A stretch of DNA of 10,588 nucleotides from JABDPF01 sp036351575 (GCA_036351575.1 JAZBPJ010000075.1:1-10588); one strand, 5' to 3'. Shown: positions 1 to 5,749, counted from the stretch's first letter. Notes: generated by a model from the sequence alone, not told the origin. Translations and numbers: made by a program.

Positions 1-670
1 ACTCCGCGACGAAATCGAAGTAGGTGTCGGGAAACGGCTCGTCGACCAGGGTGAAATGCCACCATTCCTCGGCCAGCGGCCGAAACCCGTGTTTCGTCAT
101 CAGGGATTGCAGCAGGGAGCGGTTGGCGCGCTGCTGCGGCGTCACGGCAGCACTGGCGCCGTGTGATTCCGGCCCGAAAAAATCGAACAGCGTGCCCATG
201 TCCAGTTCTCGGGCTTCGTCGCCGTCCAGCGAGACGATCGTCAGGTCGACCGTGCTGCCGCGCGAATGACCGGACTTCGCCGCTATGTAACCGTCGCGGA
301 ACAGGTGCTGCTTGGCCACGCGCGGATAATAGGCGGCCTTCATTTTCGTGTCGTCCAGGTCCGCCGCCCAGCGCACGAAGTGGTCCACGGCGCGCTGCGG
401 CCGGTAAGCATCGAAGACCTTCAGGCCCAGCCCGAACGGCGCCAGTTCGGCCTGCACCCGGGCCAGGGCGGCAGCCGCTTCCGCGCTGATGAAGCAGTGC
501 CGTGACTCGTAGCCGTCGATGCGTTGGCCGACGAAATTTTCGTCTGATGCATAGCGAAGCTCGACAACGATCCCGGGCACGGATTCGCGAAGGTCGACGA
601 AACCGGGATGAACCTGGGCGAACGCCTCGATGGCGAAAAAAGACAGCAGGACAAGTACGAAGCGGCGCAT
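1..670 (-). CDS. Secreted D-alanyl-D-alanine dipeptidase (VanX/DdpX type, peptidase M15D), C-terminus cut by window edge
   Basis: Zinc dipeptidase expected to hydrolyse D-Ala-D-Ala in the periplasm, probably for peptidoglycan fragment recycling. I read this frame directly: 223 codons are visible from the ATG at 670-668, and the gene runs off the left edge. Residues 1-18 (MRRFVLVLLSFFAIEAFA) look like a Sec signal peptide with AFA|Q cleavage. The M15D motifs are complete: Arg90 in DAYRP, then SGHSRGSTVDL with zinc ligands His135 and Asp142, then EEWWHF with catalytic Glu202 and zinc ligand His205. DTYFDF near the end matches the family's C-terminal region, so only a short tail is missing. It is divergent from arcA. 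No vanR/S/H/A-like genes are visible, so vancomycin resistance should not be inferred; many Gram-negative bacteria carry such chromosomal enzymes. The family call is firm and the physiological role is inference. Confidence 0.9.
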   Translation of the reverse strand, partial: MRRFVLVLLSFFAIEAFAQVHPGFVDLRESVPGIVVELRYASDENFVGQRIDGYESRHCFISAEAAAALARVQAELAPFGLGLKVFDAYRPQRAVDHFVRWAADLDDTKMKAAYYPRVAKQHLFRDGYIAAKSGHSRGSTVDLTIVSLDGDEARELDMGTLFDFFGPESHGASAAVTPQQRANRSLLQSLMTKHGFRPLAEEWWHFTLVDEPFPDTYFDFVAE

Positions 671-681
671 GATGCAGAAAC

Positions 682-710
682 GTTATCATGAAACCCCCAG
701 CCGCGGTCAT
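682..710 (-). promoter_or_regulatory. Candidate sigma-70 promoter of the dipeptidase gene
   Basis: Reading the minus strand, ATGACC (710-705; 4/6 to TTGACA) is followed after 17 nt by GATAAC (687-682; 4/6 to TATAAT). Transcription would begin near 676, only a few bases before the start codon at 670, so the leader would be very short. The -35 box touches that of the opposite-facing arcA promoter candidate. Motif match only. Confidence 0.35.
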
Positions 711-738
711 TCACCCAGGCCGCGGCGGATGGGATAAT
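710..738 (+). promoter_or_regulatory. Candidate sigma-70 promoter of arcA
   Basis: TTCACC (710-715; 4/6) and GATAAT (733-738; 5/6) are separated by 17 nt, which puts the transcription start near 745 and leaves a leader of about 25 nt. A purine-rich stretch (GAGGGAAGCAGG, about 755-766) just before the ATG can serve as ribosome binding site. No clear ArgR-like or FNR-like palindrome was recognised here. Confidence 0.45.
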
Positions 739-770
739 CCACCGGGGCTGTAACGAGGGAAGCAGGACAC

Positions 771-2024
771 ATGCAGGAAACCCGAATCAACATCGACTCA
801 GAGATCGGAGCGCTCAACGCGGTGATGGTTCACCGCCCGGGGCGCGAAATCGAGAACATGACACCGGCCAGCGCGGCCGAAGTGCTGTACGACGATATCC
901 TTAACCTGCAGCTCGCTGAACGGGAACACGACCAGCTGACCGGCGTGCTGAAGCAGGTCGGCGAGGTACACGAATTCGAAGACCTGCTGCGCGAAACACT
1001 GGCCGATCGGCGCATCAAGGGGCTTTTGATCGATGAACTGGTGCGGCTGTACGAATGCGAGGAACTTGCGCCGGAACTCAAGGACCTGGAAGAAACTGAA
1101 CTTGCTGCCCAGCTGTTCCAGGGCACGCCGATGCGCAAGGACACCCTGGAAAAGTTTCTCAGCCCGCTGCGCCACGCGATTCCACCGTTGCCCAACGCCT
1201 TCTTCACGCGTGACGCCGTGATGGCCGTCAACGACAGCGCCATCATCGGCTCGATGGCGTTCAAGGCCCGTTTCGCCGAGGCCCTGCTGCTGAAGGCCAT
1301 TTTCAAGTACCACCCCCGTCTCCACACGAACGGCTTTTACTTCGACGGCACGATCGGCGCCAGCGAGAAAATCACCATCGAGGGGGGAGACCTGCTGGTG
1401 CTGCGTGACGACTTGATCCTGATCGGTTACAGCGAACGGACCACACCCCGCGGCATCGACAAACTGATGCGCGCCATCGCCGAAAAAGGCGGCGTGCAGA
1501 ATTTCATCGTGGTGGAAATCCCCAAGTCCAGGGCCACCATTCACCTGGACATGATCTTCACGATGGCGGACCGCGACGCCTGCGTGGTTTTTCCGCCGCT
1601 GATTACCGGCATCCACAAGTGCCCGGCGTTCCACGTGCATTTTGAAGACAGCAGGGTCAAGCGGATCGTAGAGTACACGGGACTGCTCGAAGCGCTGCGG
1701 ACACAGGGACTGGACCTTCGGCCCATCGCCTGCGGCGGCAGTGACGAACTGCGCCAGGAACGGGAGCAGTGGTCGTCTGGCGCCAACTTCTTCGCAATGG
1801 CGCCGGGCCATATCGTCGGCTTTGAACACAACCAGGCCACCGCGGAAGAACTGGGAAAAAACGGCTTTGAAATCGTCACGGCCGAGGCGGTCATCCGGGA
1901 AAAGCGCAAACTTGAACCCGGGCGACCCACGCTGGTGACGATGGAAGGATCCGAGCTCTCGCGCGGCGGCGGCGGCTGCCGCTGCATGACGATGCCGCTG
2001 AACCGGAGCGTGGTGGATTGGTAG
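771..2024 (+). CDS. arcA: Arginine deiminase
   Basis: Cytoplasmic enzyme converting L-arginine to L-citrulline and ammonia, the first step of the arginine deiminase pathway. The protein is 417 residues, the usual family length. Recognisable motifs in order: HRPGREIENMTP (21-32), FTRD (145-148), EGGD (204-207), the SERTTPRG segment (221-228), HLDMIF (258-263, catalytic His and Asp in the family), and GGGGCRCMTMPLNR at the C-terminus, where Cys405 aligns with the catalytic nucleophile. All expected catalytic positions are present, so activity is likely. The ATG at 771 is preceded by a purine-rich binding site. The usual partners arcB, arcC and arcD are not adjacent, so ATP generation from citrulline cannot be assumed from this locus. 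A very stable hairpin starts 23 nt after the stop codon. Confidence 0.95.
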   Translation: MQETRINIDSEIGALNAVMVHRPGREIENMTPASAAEVLYDDILNLQLAEREHDQLTGVLKQVGEVHEFEDLLRETLADRRIKGLLIDELVRLYECEELAPELKDLEETELAAQLFQGTPMRKDTLEKFLSPLRHAIPPLPNAFFTRDAVMAVNDSAIIGSMAFKARFAEALLLKAIFKYHPRLHTNGFYFDGTIGASEKITIEGGDLLVLRDDLILIGYSERTTPRGIDKLMRAIAEKGGVQNFIVVEIPKSRATIHLDMIFTMADRDACVVFPPLITGIHKCPAFHVHFEDSRVKRIVEYTGLLEALRTQGLDLRPIACGGSDELRQEREQWSSGANFFAMAPGHIVGFEHNQATAEELGKNGFEIVTAEAVIREKRKLEPGRPTLVTMEGSELSRGGGGCRCMTMPLNRSVVDW

Positions 2025-2046
2025 ACAACCGGAATAGACAAATTCA

Positions 2047-2081
2047 GGGCCGGATACCGAACCGGGTTCGGTATCCGGCCC
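2047..2081. repeat. Perfect 16-bp stem hairpin downstream of arcA
   Basis: The arms 2047-2062 and 2066-2081 are exactly complementary, with a 3-nt loop (CGG). The hairpin lies 23 nt after the arcA stop codon and could end transcription or protect the arcA mRNA 3' end. It lacks a T-run, so it is not a textbook intrinsic terminator. A second small hairpin follows with no gap (CCAAAT 2082-2087, ATTTGG 2091-2096) and runs into the tRNA-like fragment. Confidence 0.75.
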
Positions 2082-2093
2082 CCAAATCTAATT

Positions 2094-2199
2094 TGGCGCG
2101 CCTGACAGGATAGATTCGCCACATCCTGTGGCTCACCCTTCGGGCGCGTTCGCTTCGCTCGCACGTCCAAAATTGCTCCAGGCAATTTTGTCGAACCTG
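2094..2199 (-). pseudogene. 3' fragment of tRNA-Arg with an insert in the T-loop
   Basis: Bases 2094-2111 (TGGCGCGCCTGACAGGAT) are identical to the 3' end of the intact tRNA-Arg at 2267-2284, including the CCA. After a 79-nt insert (2112-2190) the tRNA sequence resumes with TCGAACCTG (2191-2199), which matches the next tRNA bases exactly, then similarity ends. Read in tRNA orientation, the insert sits in the T-loop after TTCGA. No anticodon arm, D-arm or 5' acceptor strand remains, so this is not a functional tRNA. It lies downstream of the intact tRNA and its terminator on the same strand. Confidence 0.8.
2112..2190 (-). repeat. Structured insert, copy A (T-loop insert, 79 nt)
   Basis: Non-coding insert made of successive small hairpins: GCCACA-TCC-TGTGGC (2118-2132), CCC-TTC-GGG (2136-2144) and a 9-bp stem CAAAATTGC with TCCAG loop and GCAATTTTG (2168-2190). 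It shares layout and much sequence with copy B (2379-2459), which occupies the same T-loop position in the other damaged tRNA. Identity of the element is unknown to me. Confidence 0.75.
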
Positions 2200-2209
2200 G
2201 AAGGACCCA

Positions 2210-2227
2210 ATCCGATGCCAATCGGAT
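2210..2227. repeat. Small inverted repeat between tRNA fragment and terminator
   Basis: ATCCGAT (2210-2216) and ATCGGAT (2221-2227) form a 7-bp stem around a GCCA loop. It lies between the tRNA fragment and the tRNA terminator. No function is evident. Confidence 0.5.
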
Positions 2228-2233
2228 CAACAT

Positions 2234-2262
2234 AAAAAAGCCACCGCGAGGGTGGCTTTTTT
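2234..2262 (-). terminator. Intrinsic terminator of tRNA-Arg (symmetrical, may act both ways)
   Basis: AAAAAA, GCCACC (2240-2245), GCGAG loop, GGTGGC (2251-2256), TTTTTT. Flanking A6 and T6 runs make it symmetrical, so it can stop transcripts from either strand. It begins 4 nt beyond the 3' end of the tRNA at 2267, as expected for a single-tRNA transcription unit. Confidence 0.88.
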
Positions 2263-2266
2263 ATCT

Positions 2267-2343
2267 TGGCGCGCCTGACAGGATTCGAACCTGTGACCCC
2301 TGCCTTCGGAGGGCAGTACTCTATCCAGCTGAGCTACAGGCGC
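2267..2343 (-). tRNA. tRNA-Arg (anticodon CCG)
   Basis: A complete 77-nt cloverleaf reads on the minus strand from 2343 to 2267. The 7-bp acceptor stem GCGCCTG/CAGGCGC is perfect, the D-stem is GCTC/GAGT, and the anticodon arm is CTGCC-CTCCGAA-GGCAG with anticodon CCG. The T-arm is ACAGG-TTCGAAT-CCTGT, followed by discriminator G and encoded CCA. It decodes CGG arginine codons and resembles E. coli argX. A TACAAT box (2359-2354, minus) lies 10 nt before the 5' end with no good -35. It is transcribed as a single unit ending at the 2234-2262 terminator. It is flanked on both sides by damaged copies of itself. Confidence 0.97.
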
Positions 2344-2353
2344 TCTTTAACTG

Positions 2354-2359
2354 ATTGTA
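2354..2359 (-). promoter_or_regulatory. Candidate -10 box of tRNA-Arg
   Basis: TACAAT on the minus strand (5/6 to TATAAT) would start transcription near 2347, just before the tRNA 5' end at 2343. The -35 position falls inside the damaged tRNA copy and is a poor match, so expression may instead come from the promoter candidate upstream of that copy. Confidence 0.4.
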
Positions 2360-2378
2360 TTCCTGTCCCTGACAGGAT

Positions 2379-2459
2379 TATTTCGGGCATCCTGCCCTTC
2401 ACCCCTTCGGGGCCGCACTCGCTTTGCTCGCGCGTTCAAATTCGCTCCCGGCGAATTTG
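2379..2459 (-). repeat. Structured insert, copy B (T-loop insert, 81 nt)
   Basis: Same order of hairpins as copy A: GGGCA-TCC-TGCCC (2385-2397), CCCC-TTC-GGGG (2402-2412), a TCGCTTTGCTCGC stretch, and a 9-bp stem CAAATTCGC with TCCCG loop and GCGAATTTG (2437-2459). Several stem positions differ from copy A on both arms so that pairing is retained. No reading frame of note. Confidence 0.75.
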
Positions 2460-2496
2460 TCGAACCTGTGACCCCTGCCCTCGGAGGGCAGTACTC

Positions 2497-2609
2497 GTCT
2501 TTGCGCTCTCGCGTCCTGCTTCGCGCTGCAGACTCCGGCCCTCGGCTCCTGCCTCGGGCGCTCGCAGGGCTAAAGCTCCTTCGGTCGCTTCGGCCGGGGA
2601 CCTGCTCGC
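2497..2609 (-). repeat. Structured GC-rich insert in the D-loop (113 nt), different family from copies A and B
   Basis: The insert interrupts the D-loop between AGCTGG and GAGT in tRNA orientation. It begins with an arm GTCT...GCGC paired to GCGC...AGAC (2497-2533). It also contains GCCC-TC-GG...CC-TC-GGGC (about 2538-2559) and a long-range CCGGCC (2535-2540) to GGCCGG (2592-2597) pairing. It does not align obviously with the T-loop inserts, though TCCTGC-type loops recur. No coding potential seen. Confidence 0.6.
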
Positions 2610-2649
2610 CCAGCTGAGCTACAGGCGCCTTGATCTTACCGGGGCGCGT

Positions 2650-2678
2650 AGTTTAGCGGTTTTGCAGCCTGTCGTAAA
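2650..2678 (-). promoter_or_regulatory. Candidate promoter upstream of the damaged tRNA-Arg copy
   Basis: On the minus strand TTTACG (2678-2673; 4/6) is followed after 17 nt by TAAACT (2655-2650; 4/6). Transcription would start near 2643, about 15 nt before the 5' end of the broken tRNA. It could be the relic or still-active promoter of an ancestral two-tRNA unit reading into the intact tRNA. Motif match only. Confidence 0.35.
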
Positions 2679-2689
2679 CGCGGCGGTGC

Positions 2690-2718
2690 TTTCGATGGGC
2701 GTGAGCAGGGGCTATAAT
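2690..2718 (+). promoter_or_regulatory. Candidate promoter of the cytochrome gene
   Basis: A perfect TATAAT (2713-2718) is preceded after 17 nt by a weak TTTCGA (2690-2695). The start site would be near 2725, about 35 nt before the ATG at 2760, with CAGGAAA as ribosome binding site just upstream of that ATG. Confidence 0.55.
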
Positions 2719-2759
2719 TCCCTAATTCGAATTCAATATTCTGACTGTCAGGAAACCCA

Positions 2760-3245
2760 ATGAACCAGAATGATGGTGGCGCTTTCGGGCGCAAGGTCGG
2801 CGGCGTGGTATTCGCGCTCATAATTCTGTCCGCGGCGCTTTACTTCTTTGCCCAGAGCATGCAGCCGGAAACCGGGGGCGCGGGCGAAGCCGCTCTTGCC
2901 GCCGAACGCATCAAGCCCGTCGGCGCGGTGCGTTCCGGTGAAGCCGGCGCCGAGGCCCTGGCGCAAGCCCAGGCCACTGCGGCCGCCGCTGCGCCGGCGC
3001 CCGAGGAAGTCGTCGTGGACGGTCCGTCGGTCTACGACGGCCTGTGCAAGACCTGCCATGACGCCGGCGTCGCCAATGCCCCGATCAAGGGTTCCGAGCA
3101 GATGGCCGCCCGGCTCGATGAAAAAGGGCTCGACATGCTGGTCCAGAACGCCATCAACGGCTTGAACGCGATGCCCCCGCGTGGCGGCAATCCATCACTG
3201 ACCGACGAGCAGATCCGTGCAGCTGTCGAATTCATGCTGCCGTAG
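2760..3245 (+). CDS. Membrane-anchored cytochrome c5-like protein
   Basis: Class I c-type cytochrome, expected to carry electrons on the periplasmic side of the inner membrane. The 161-residue protein has one N-terminal membrane helix (about 13-31, GGVVFALIILSAALYFFAQ). An Ala/Glu-rich low-complexity linker follows (about 40-85), then a single haem domain with CKTCH (96-100), where Cys96 and Cys99 bind haem and His100 is the proximal ligand. Met138 in NAMPPRGG is the likely distal ligand, as in cytochrome c5. The C-terminal LTDEQIRAAVEFML helix is typical. The start is supported by CAGGAAA eight nt upstream. The following nuclease gene starts 37 nt (or less) after the stop, so the two may be co-transcribed. 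The specific redox partner cannot be inferred. Confidence 0.9.
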   Translation: MNQNDGGAFGRKVGGVVFALIILSAALYFFAQSMQPETGGAGEAALAAERIKPVGAVRSGEAGAEALAQAQATAAAAAPAPEEVVVDGPSVYDGLCKTCHDAGVANAPIKGSEQMAARLDEKGLDMLVQNAINGLNAMPPRGGNPSLTDEQIRAAVEFMLP

Positions 3246-3282
3246 CGGGTCAGCCGGCTTGACCGGAAAAATCGAACGCATC

Positions 3283-4986
3283 ATGGGCCTGGCTTTCATG
3301 CCGGGCCTTTTGCTGGGCGCCCTGCTGTTGTCCGGCTGCGGCGAAAAAACGAACGTCTCCGGCAAGGCGGAACTCTGCATCTCGGAACACACCCCCATTC
3401 CGTCAATACAGGGTGAAGGCTACCGGTCTCCACTGGAAAACCGCTACCAGTTCGCAGGCGGCATCGTCACACGAATTGAACCCGGCAACGGTTACTACAT
3501 CGAGCAGCCCGGGCACGAGGCAGCACCTGCCGCGTCGAAAGCCGTTTTTGTCCAGTGGCACGGCGAGGCCGGCCAAGCGGAACCCGGCCACCGCGTTGTC
3601 GTCGGCGGCCGCGTGCGGGAACTGGGCTCACAGCGGGATACGCTGACCGGGATATCGGAAATCGATCGCTTCGCGGTATGTGATGAGGGGCTGCCCCTGC
3701 CCCTCACCCAAGCGGAACTGCCCCTGAGCAATCCCCGGCGCGAAGCGCTCGAAGGCATGCGCATCAGCATCGCGCAGACGCTTCATGTGACGGACAACTA
3801 TTCCGCCCGTCACGGCGAACTGACGCTCAGTGCAGGCGAAACCCTGCGCATACCCACCGAGGACCATGCCCCGGGAGCTGCGGCAAAACAGGCCGACCGG
3901 GACAACCGGGAGCGTGGGCTGACCGCGCATTACAAAGCCTGGGCGGCTGAAAAGCTCGCGGCGGGCAGCCGGGTCAGTCAATTGACCGGCATCTTCGGAC
4001 ATCGCCGTGAACGACAGCAGCTGCTGACCGAGTCAGCCCGAACCTCACCGGCCGCCGTGCCGGAGCGAATCGATCCGCCGGATTCCGGGCACATCCGGGT
4101 GGTCAGCGCCAACCTGCTGAATTTCTTCAACGGTAACGGACGCGGCGCCGGTTTCCCGACGGAACGCGGTGCGGAGACGGCTGCTGAATTCAAGGCCCAG
4201 TCCGCTCGCATCCGCGCTGCCCTCACCGCACTGCAGCCTGATCTCGTCGCAGTGCAGGAACTGGAAAACGATGGCTTCGGCCGTCACAGCGCGGCGCAAT
4301 CGCTGCTCGACCTGCTGGGCCCGGAATTCGCCGTCGTCCGTACCCCGGAAGACCGGATCGGGGACGACGTCATCACGGTGGGCCTGTTTTACCGGACTTC
4401 TGTGCTGCAGCCGGCTGGCGCCCCGCAAACCCTCGGCAAGGGCCCGTTTGCCAATCTTAGCCGTGAACCGCTGGCCCAGGCTTTCCGCGACCGCGAATCA
4501 GGCACGGTGTTCCTGGCCGCCGTCAATCACCTCAAATCCAAGGGCGGCTGCCCGGAAGGCCGCGATGGCGTGAACGCCGACCACGGCCAGGGCTGCTGGA
4601 ACCCGGTACGCGTCGAGTCGGTGGCCACGCTGCTGCCCTGGTTGCAGGACATTTCCCGCAAGGCAAACACGGACCTCGTCCTGGTGCTGGGCGACATGAA
4701 CGCTTACCGTCGCGAGGACCCCGTCGAGCGCTTTCGCAGCGGCGGGTACATCGAACTCGTGGAACACCACTCGGGCCTGCCCCAGCACAGCTACCGCTAT
4801 TACGGCCGGGCCGGAACCCTGGATTACGCCTTTGCAACACCCGGCCTGGCTGACCGCACGGCGCGCGCCCTTATCTGGCACATCAACGCAGACTGGCCGC
4901 GCGGTATGGATCTGCCGCAGCCCTGGCTGCGCATGTCCGACCATGACCCGGTCGTCATCGATCTCGCCCTGGGCGAATCGCCCTGA
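3283..4986 (+). CDS. ExeM/NucH-type endonuclease/exonuclease/phosphatase-fold nuclease, predicted lipoprotein
   Basis: Predicted exported DNase of the COG2374 type. From the ATG at 3283 the protein is 567 residues. The start MGLAFMPGLLLGALLLSGC carries a lipobox LSGC with lipidated Cys19, and Gly at +2 suggests outer-membrane sorting. Residues about 30-255 look like the OB-fold-like N-terminal region of this family. The catalytic domain follows: VVSANLLNFFNG (Asn277), QELEND (Glu326), NHLKSKGG (His416), GDMNAY (Asp471, Asn473), LDYAF (Asp514) and SDHDPV (Asp553-His554-Asp555), so the metal-dependent site is complete. The start is uncertain. An in-frame TTG at 3259 would add MTGKIERI and supply the positive n-region that signal peptides usually have. 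The open frame to 3217 overlaps the cytochrome gene and is unlikely. Substrate (extracellular DNA or other phosphodiester) is inferred. Confidence 0.86.
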   Translation: MGLAFMPGLLLGALLLSGCGEKTNVSGKAELCISEHTPIPSIQGEGYRSPLENRYQFAGGIVTRIEPGNGYYIEQPGHEAAPAASKAVFVQWHGEAGQAEPGHRVVVGGRVRELGSQRDTLTGISEIDRFAVCDEGLPLPLTQAELPLSNPRREALEGMRISIAQTLHVTDNYSARHGELTLSAGETLRIPTEDHAPGAAAKQADRDNRERGLTAHYKAWAAEKLAAGSRVSQLTGIFGHRRERQQLLTESARTSPAAVPERIDPPDSGHIRVVSANLLNFFNGNGRGAGFPTERGAETAAEFKAQSARIRAALTALQPDLVAVQELENDGFGRHSAAQSLLDLLGPEFAVVRTPEDRIGDDVITVGLFYRTSVLQPAGAPQTLGKGPFANLSREPLAQAFRDRESGTVFLAAVNHLKSKGGCPEGRDGVNADHGQGCWNPVRVESVATLLPWLQDISRKANTDLVLVLGDMNAYRREDPVERFRSGGYIELVEHHSGLPQHSYRYYGRAGTLDYAFATPGLADRTARALIWHINADWPRGMDLPQPWLRMSDHDPVVIDLALGESP

Positions 4987-5047
4987 TCTGGCTCCGCGGC
5001 TTTTCGATGCGTTATGATGTTTCTTTTAACCGATCGGCTGATATCGA

Positions 5048-5749
5048 ATGTCGGAAGAAGTAACGGTCCAGCAACCGGGTGAGTTTCCCGGCGAGCGCGG
5101 CGAGTTTTTGCTGCGCGGCCCCGCAGGCCCCATCGAATGCGCCGTGGACGTGCCCGAGGCGGACACTGAATGCCCTGCCACGATCATCATCTGCCATCCG
5201 CACCCGGAACACGGCGGCACGATGCACAACAAGGTCGTGACCATCCTGGAGCGTTCGATGCGCGAGCTCGGCCTGCGCACGGTGCGCTTCAATTTTCGCG
5301 GTGTCGGCGGAAGCGAGGGTGTTTTCGATGACGGCTACGGCGAGACGGACGACCTGTTCGCCGTCGCCGAGTGGGTGCGGCGCACGCGCCCGAACGATTC
5401 CCTGTGGCTGGGCGGGTTTTCCTTTGGCTCTTACATCACCACGCGCGCCGCGCTGAACCTGGATGTCGGCCAACTCATCTGCATCGCACCGCCGGTCGAC
5501 CGCTACGCCTTCGATGCGCTGCACCACCCCGAGTGTCCGTGGCTGGTCGTACAGGGCGACGAGGACGAAGTCGTCAACGTGGACCTGGTCAATACCTGGG
5601 CGAGCAAGCTGAAACCGCCCCCGCAGCTGCTGATCATGGAAGGCGCGGATCACTTTTTTCACCGCCGCATCATGGACCTTCGGGGCCTTCTGAAGAACGG
5701 CGTTCGCGAACACCTGCCCGAGAGGGCGACGGACCCGAATCCGACATAG
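5048..5749 (+). CDS. Alpha/beta hydrolase, COG2945 type, function unknown
   Basis: Soluble 233-residue serine hydrolase with no signal peptide. It shows the family's HPHPEHGG motif (50-57), NFRGVGGSEG (82-91), a nucleophile elbow GFSFGS (Ser125), a GDEDEVV segment (Asp171 or Asp173 as acid) and GADHFFH (His202), so a full Ser-Asp-His triad is present. The substrate is unknown for this family. A TATGAT box at 5013-5018 could be its -10, but no good -35 is seen, and the ribosome binding site before the ATG is weak. ZapE follows after only 5 nt, which suggests co-transcription and perhaps translational coupling. Confidence 0.88.
   Translation: MSEEVTVQQPGEFPGERGEFLLRGPAGPIECAVDVPEADTECPATIIICHPHPEHGGTMHNKVVTILERSMRELGLRTVRFNFRGVGGSEGVFDDGYGETDDLFAVAEWVRRTRPNDSLWLGGFSFGSYITTRAALNLDVGQLICIAPPVDRYAFDALHHPECPWLVVQGDEDEVVNVDLVNTWASKLKPPPQLLIMEGADHFFHRRIMDLRGLLKNGVREHLPERATDPNPT

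Larger units (their letters stand above)
2368..2628 (-). pseudogene. tRNA-Arg(CCG) copy interrupted in both the T-loop and the D-loop
   Basis: Blocks of the intact tRNA-Arg appear in correct order: 2368-2378 (CCTGACAGGAT), 2460-2496 (T-arm 5' half, variable loop and anticodon arm) and 2610-2628 (5' D-arm and acceptor strand). They are split by an 81-nt insert (2379-2459) in the T-loop and a 113-nt insert (2497-2609) that replaces three D-loop bases. The anticodon CCG is kept, but loop base A38 is G, the CCA is lost and the 3' acceptor strand mismatches the 5' strand at two positions. The 3' end now folds on itself (TCCTGTC 2361-2367 with GACAGGA 2371-2377). It cannot be a normal tRNA unless both inserts were removed, and even then the missing CCA argues for a pseudogene. 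Confidence 0.82.

Noticed and set aside
1..670. Vancomycin resistance (vanX) gene
   Set aside because: It has the enzyme family and active site, but a signal peptide and a Gram-negative context without vanHA or a regulator; a recycling or scavenging role is more likely.
421..714. 97-codon minus-strand frame at the start of the dipeptidase gene
   Set aside because: A different minus-strand frame gives the full M15D dipeptidase with signal peptide and catalytic residues; this one is a shadow.
798..1829. 343-codon open frame antisense to arcA
   Set aside because: No recognisable domain, and the plus strand carries a complete arginine deiminase with all catalytic motifs. GC-rich coding DNA often leaves the opposite strand open.
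2094..2343. tRNA 3' repeat as attL/attR of an integrated element
   Set aside because: The repeats are only about 170 nt apart and enclose no integrase or cargo, so a conventional genomic island is not present here.
2379..2609. Self-splicing group I introns in the damaged tRNA
   Set aside because: The inserts are too short, lie in the D- and T-loops and not the anticodon loop, and show no P3-P7 core that I could recognise. The host tRNA also lacks CCA.
2266..2763. Open frame of 165 codons on the plus strand, beginning MARLTGFEPVTPAFGGQ
   Set aside because: It is the antisense translation of tRNA-Arg and its damaged copy. LTGFEPVTPAFGGQ...IQLSYRR is a well-known false protein produced when tRNA genes are translated backwards.
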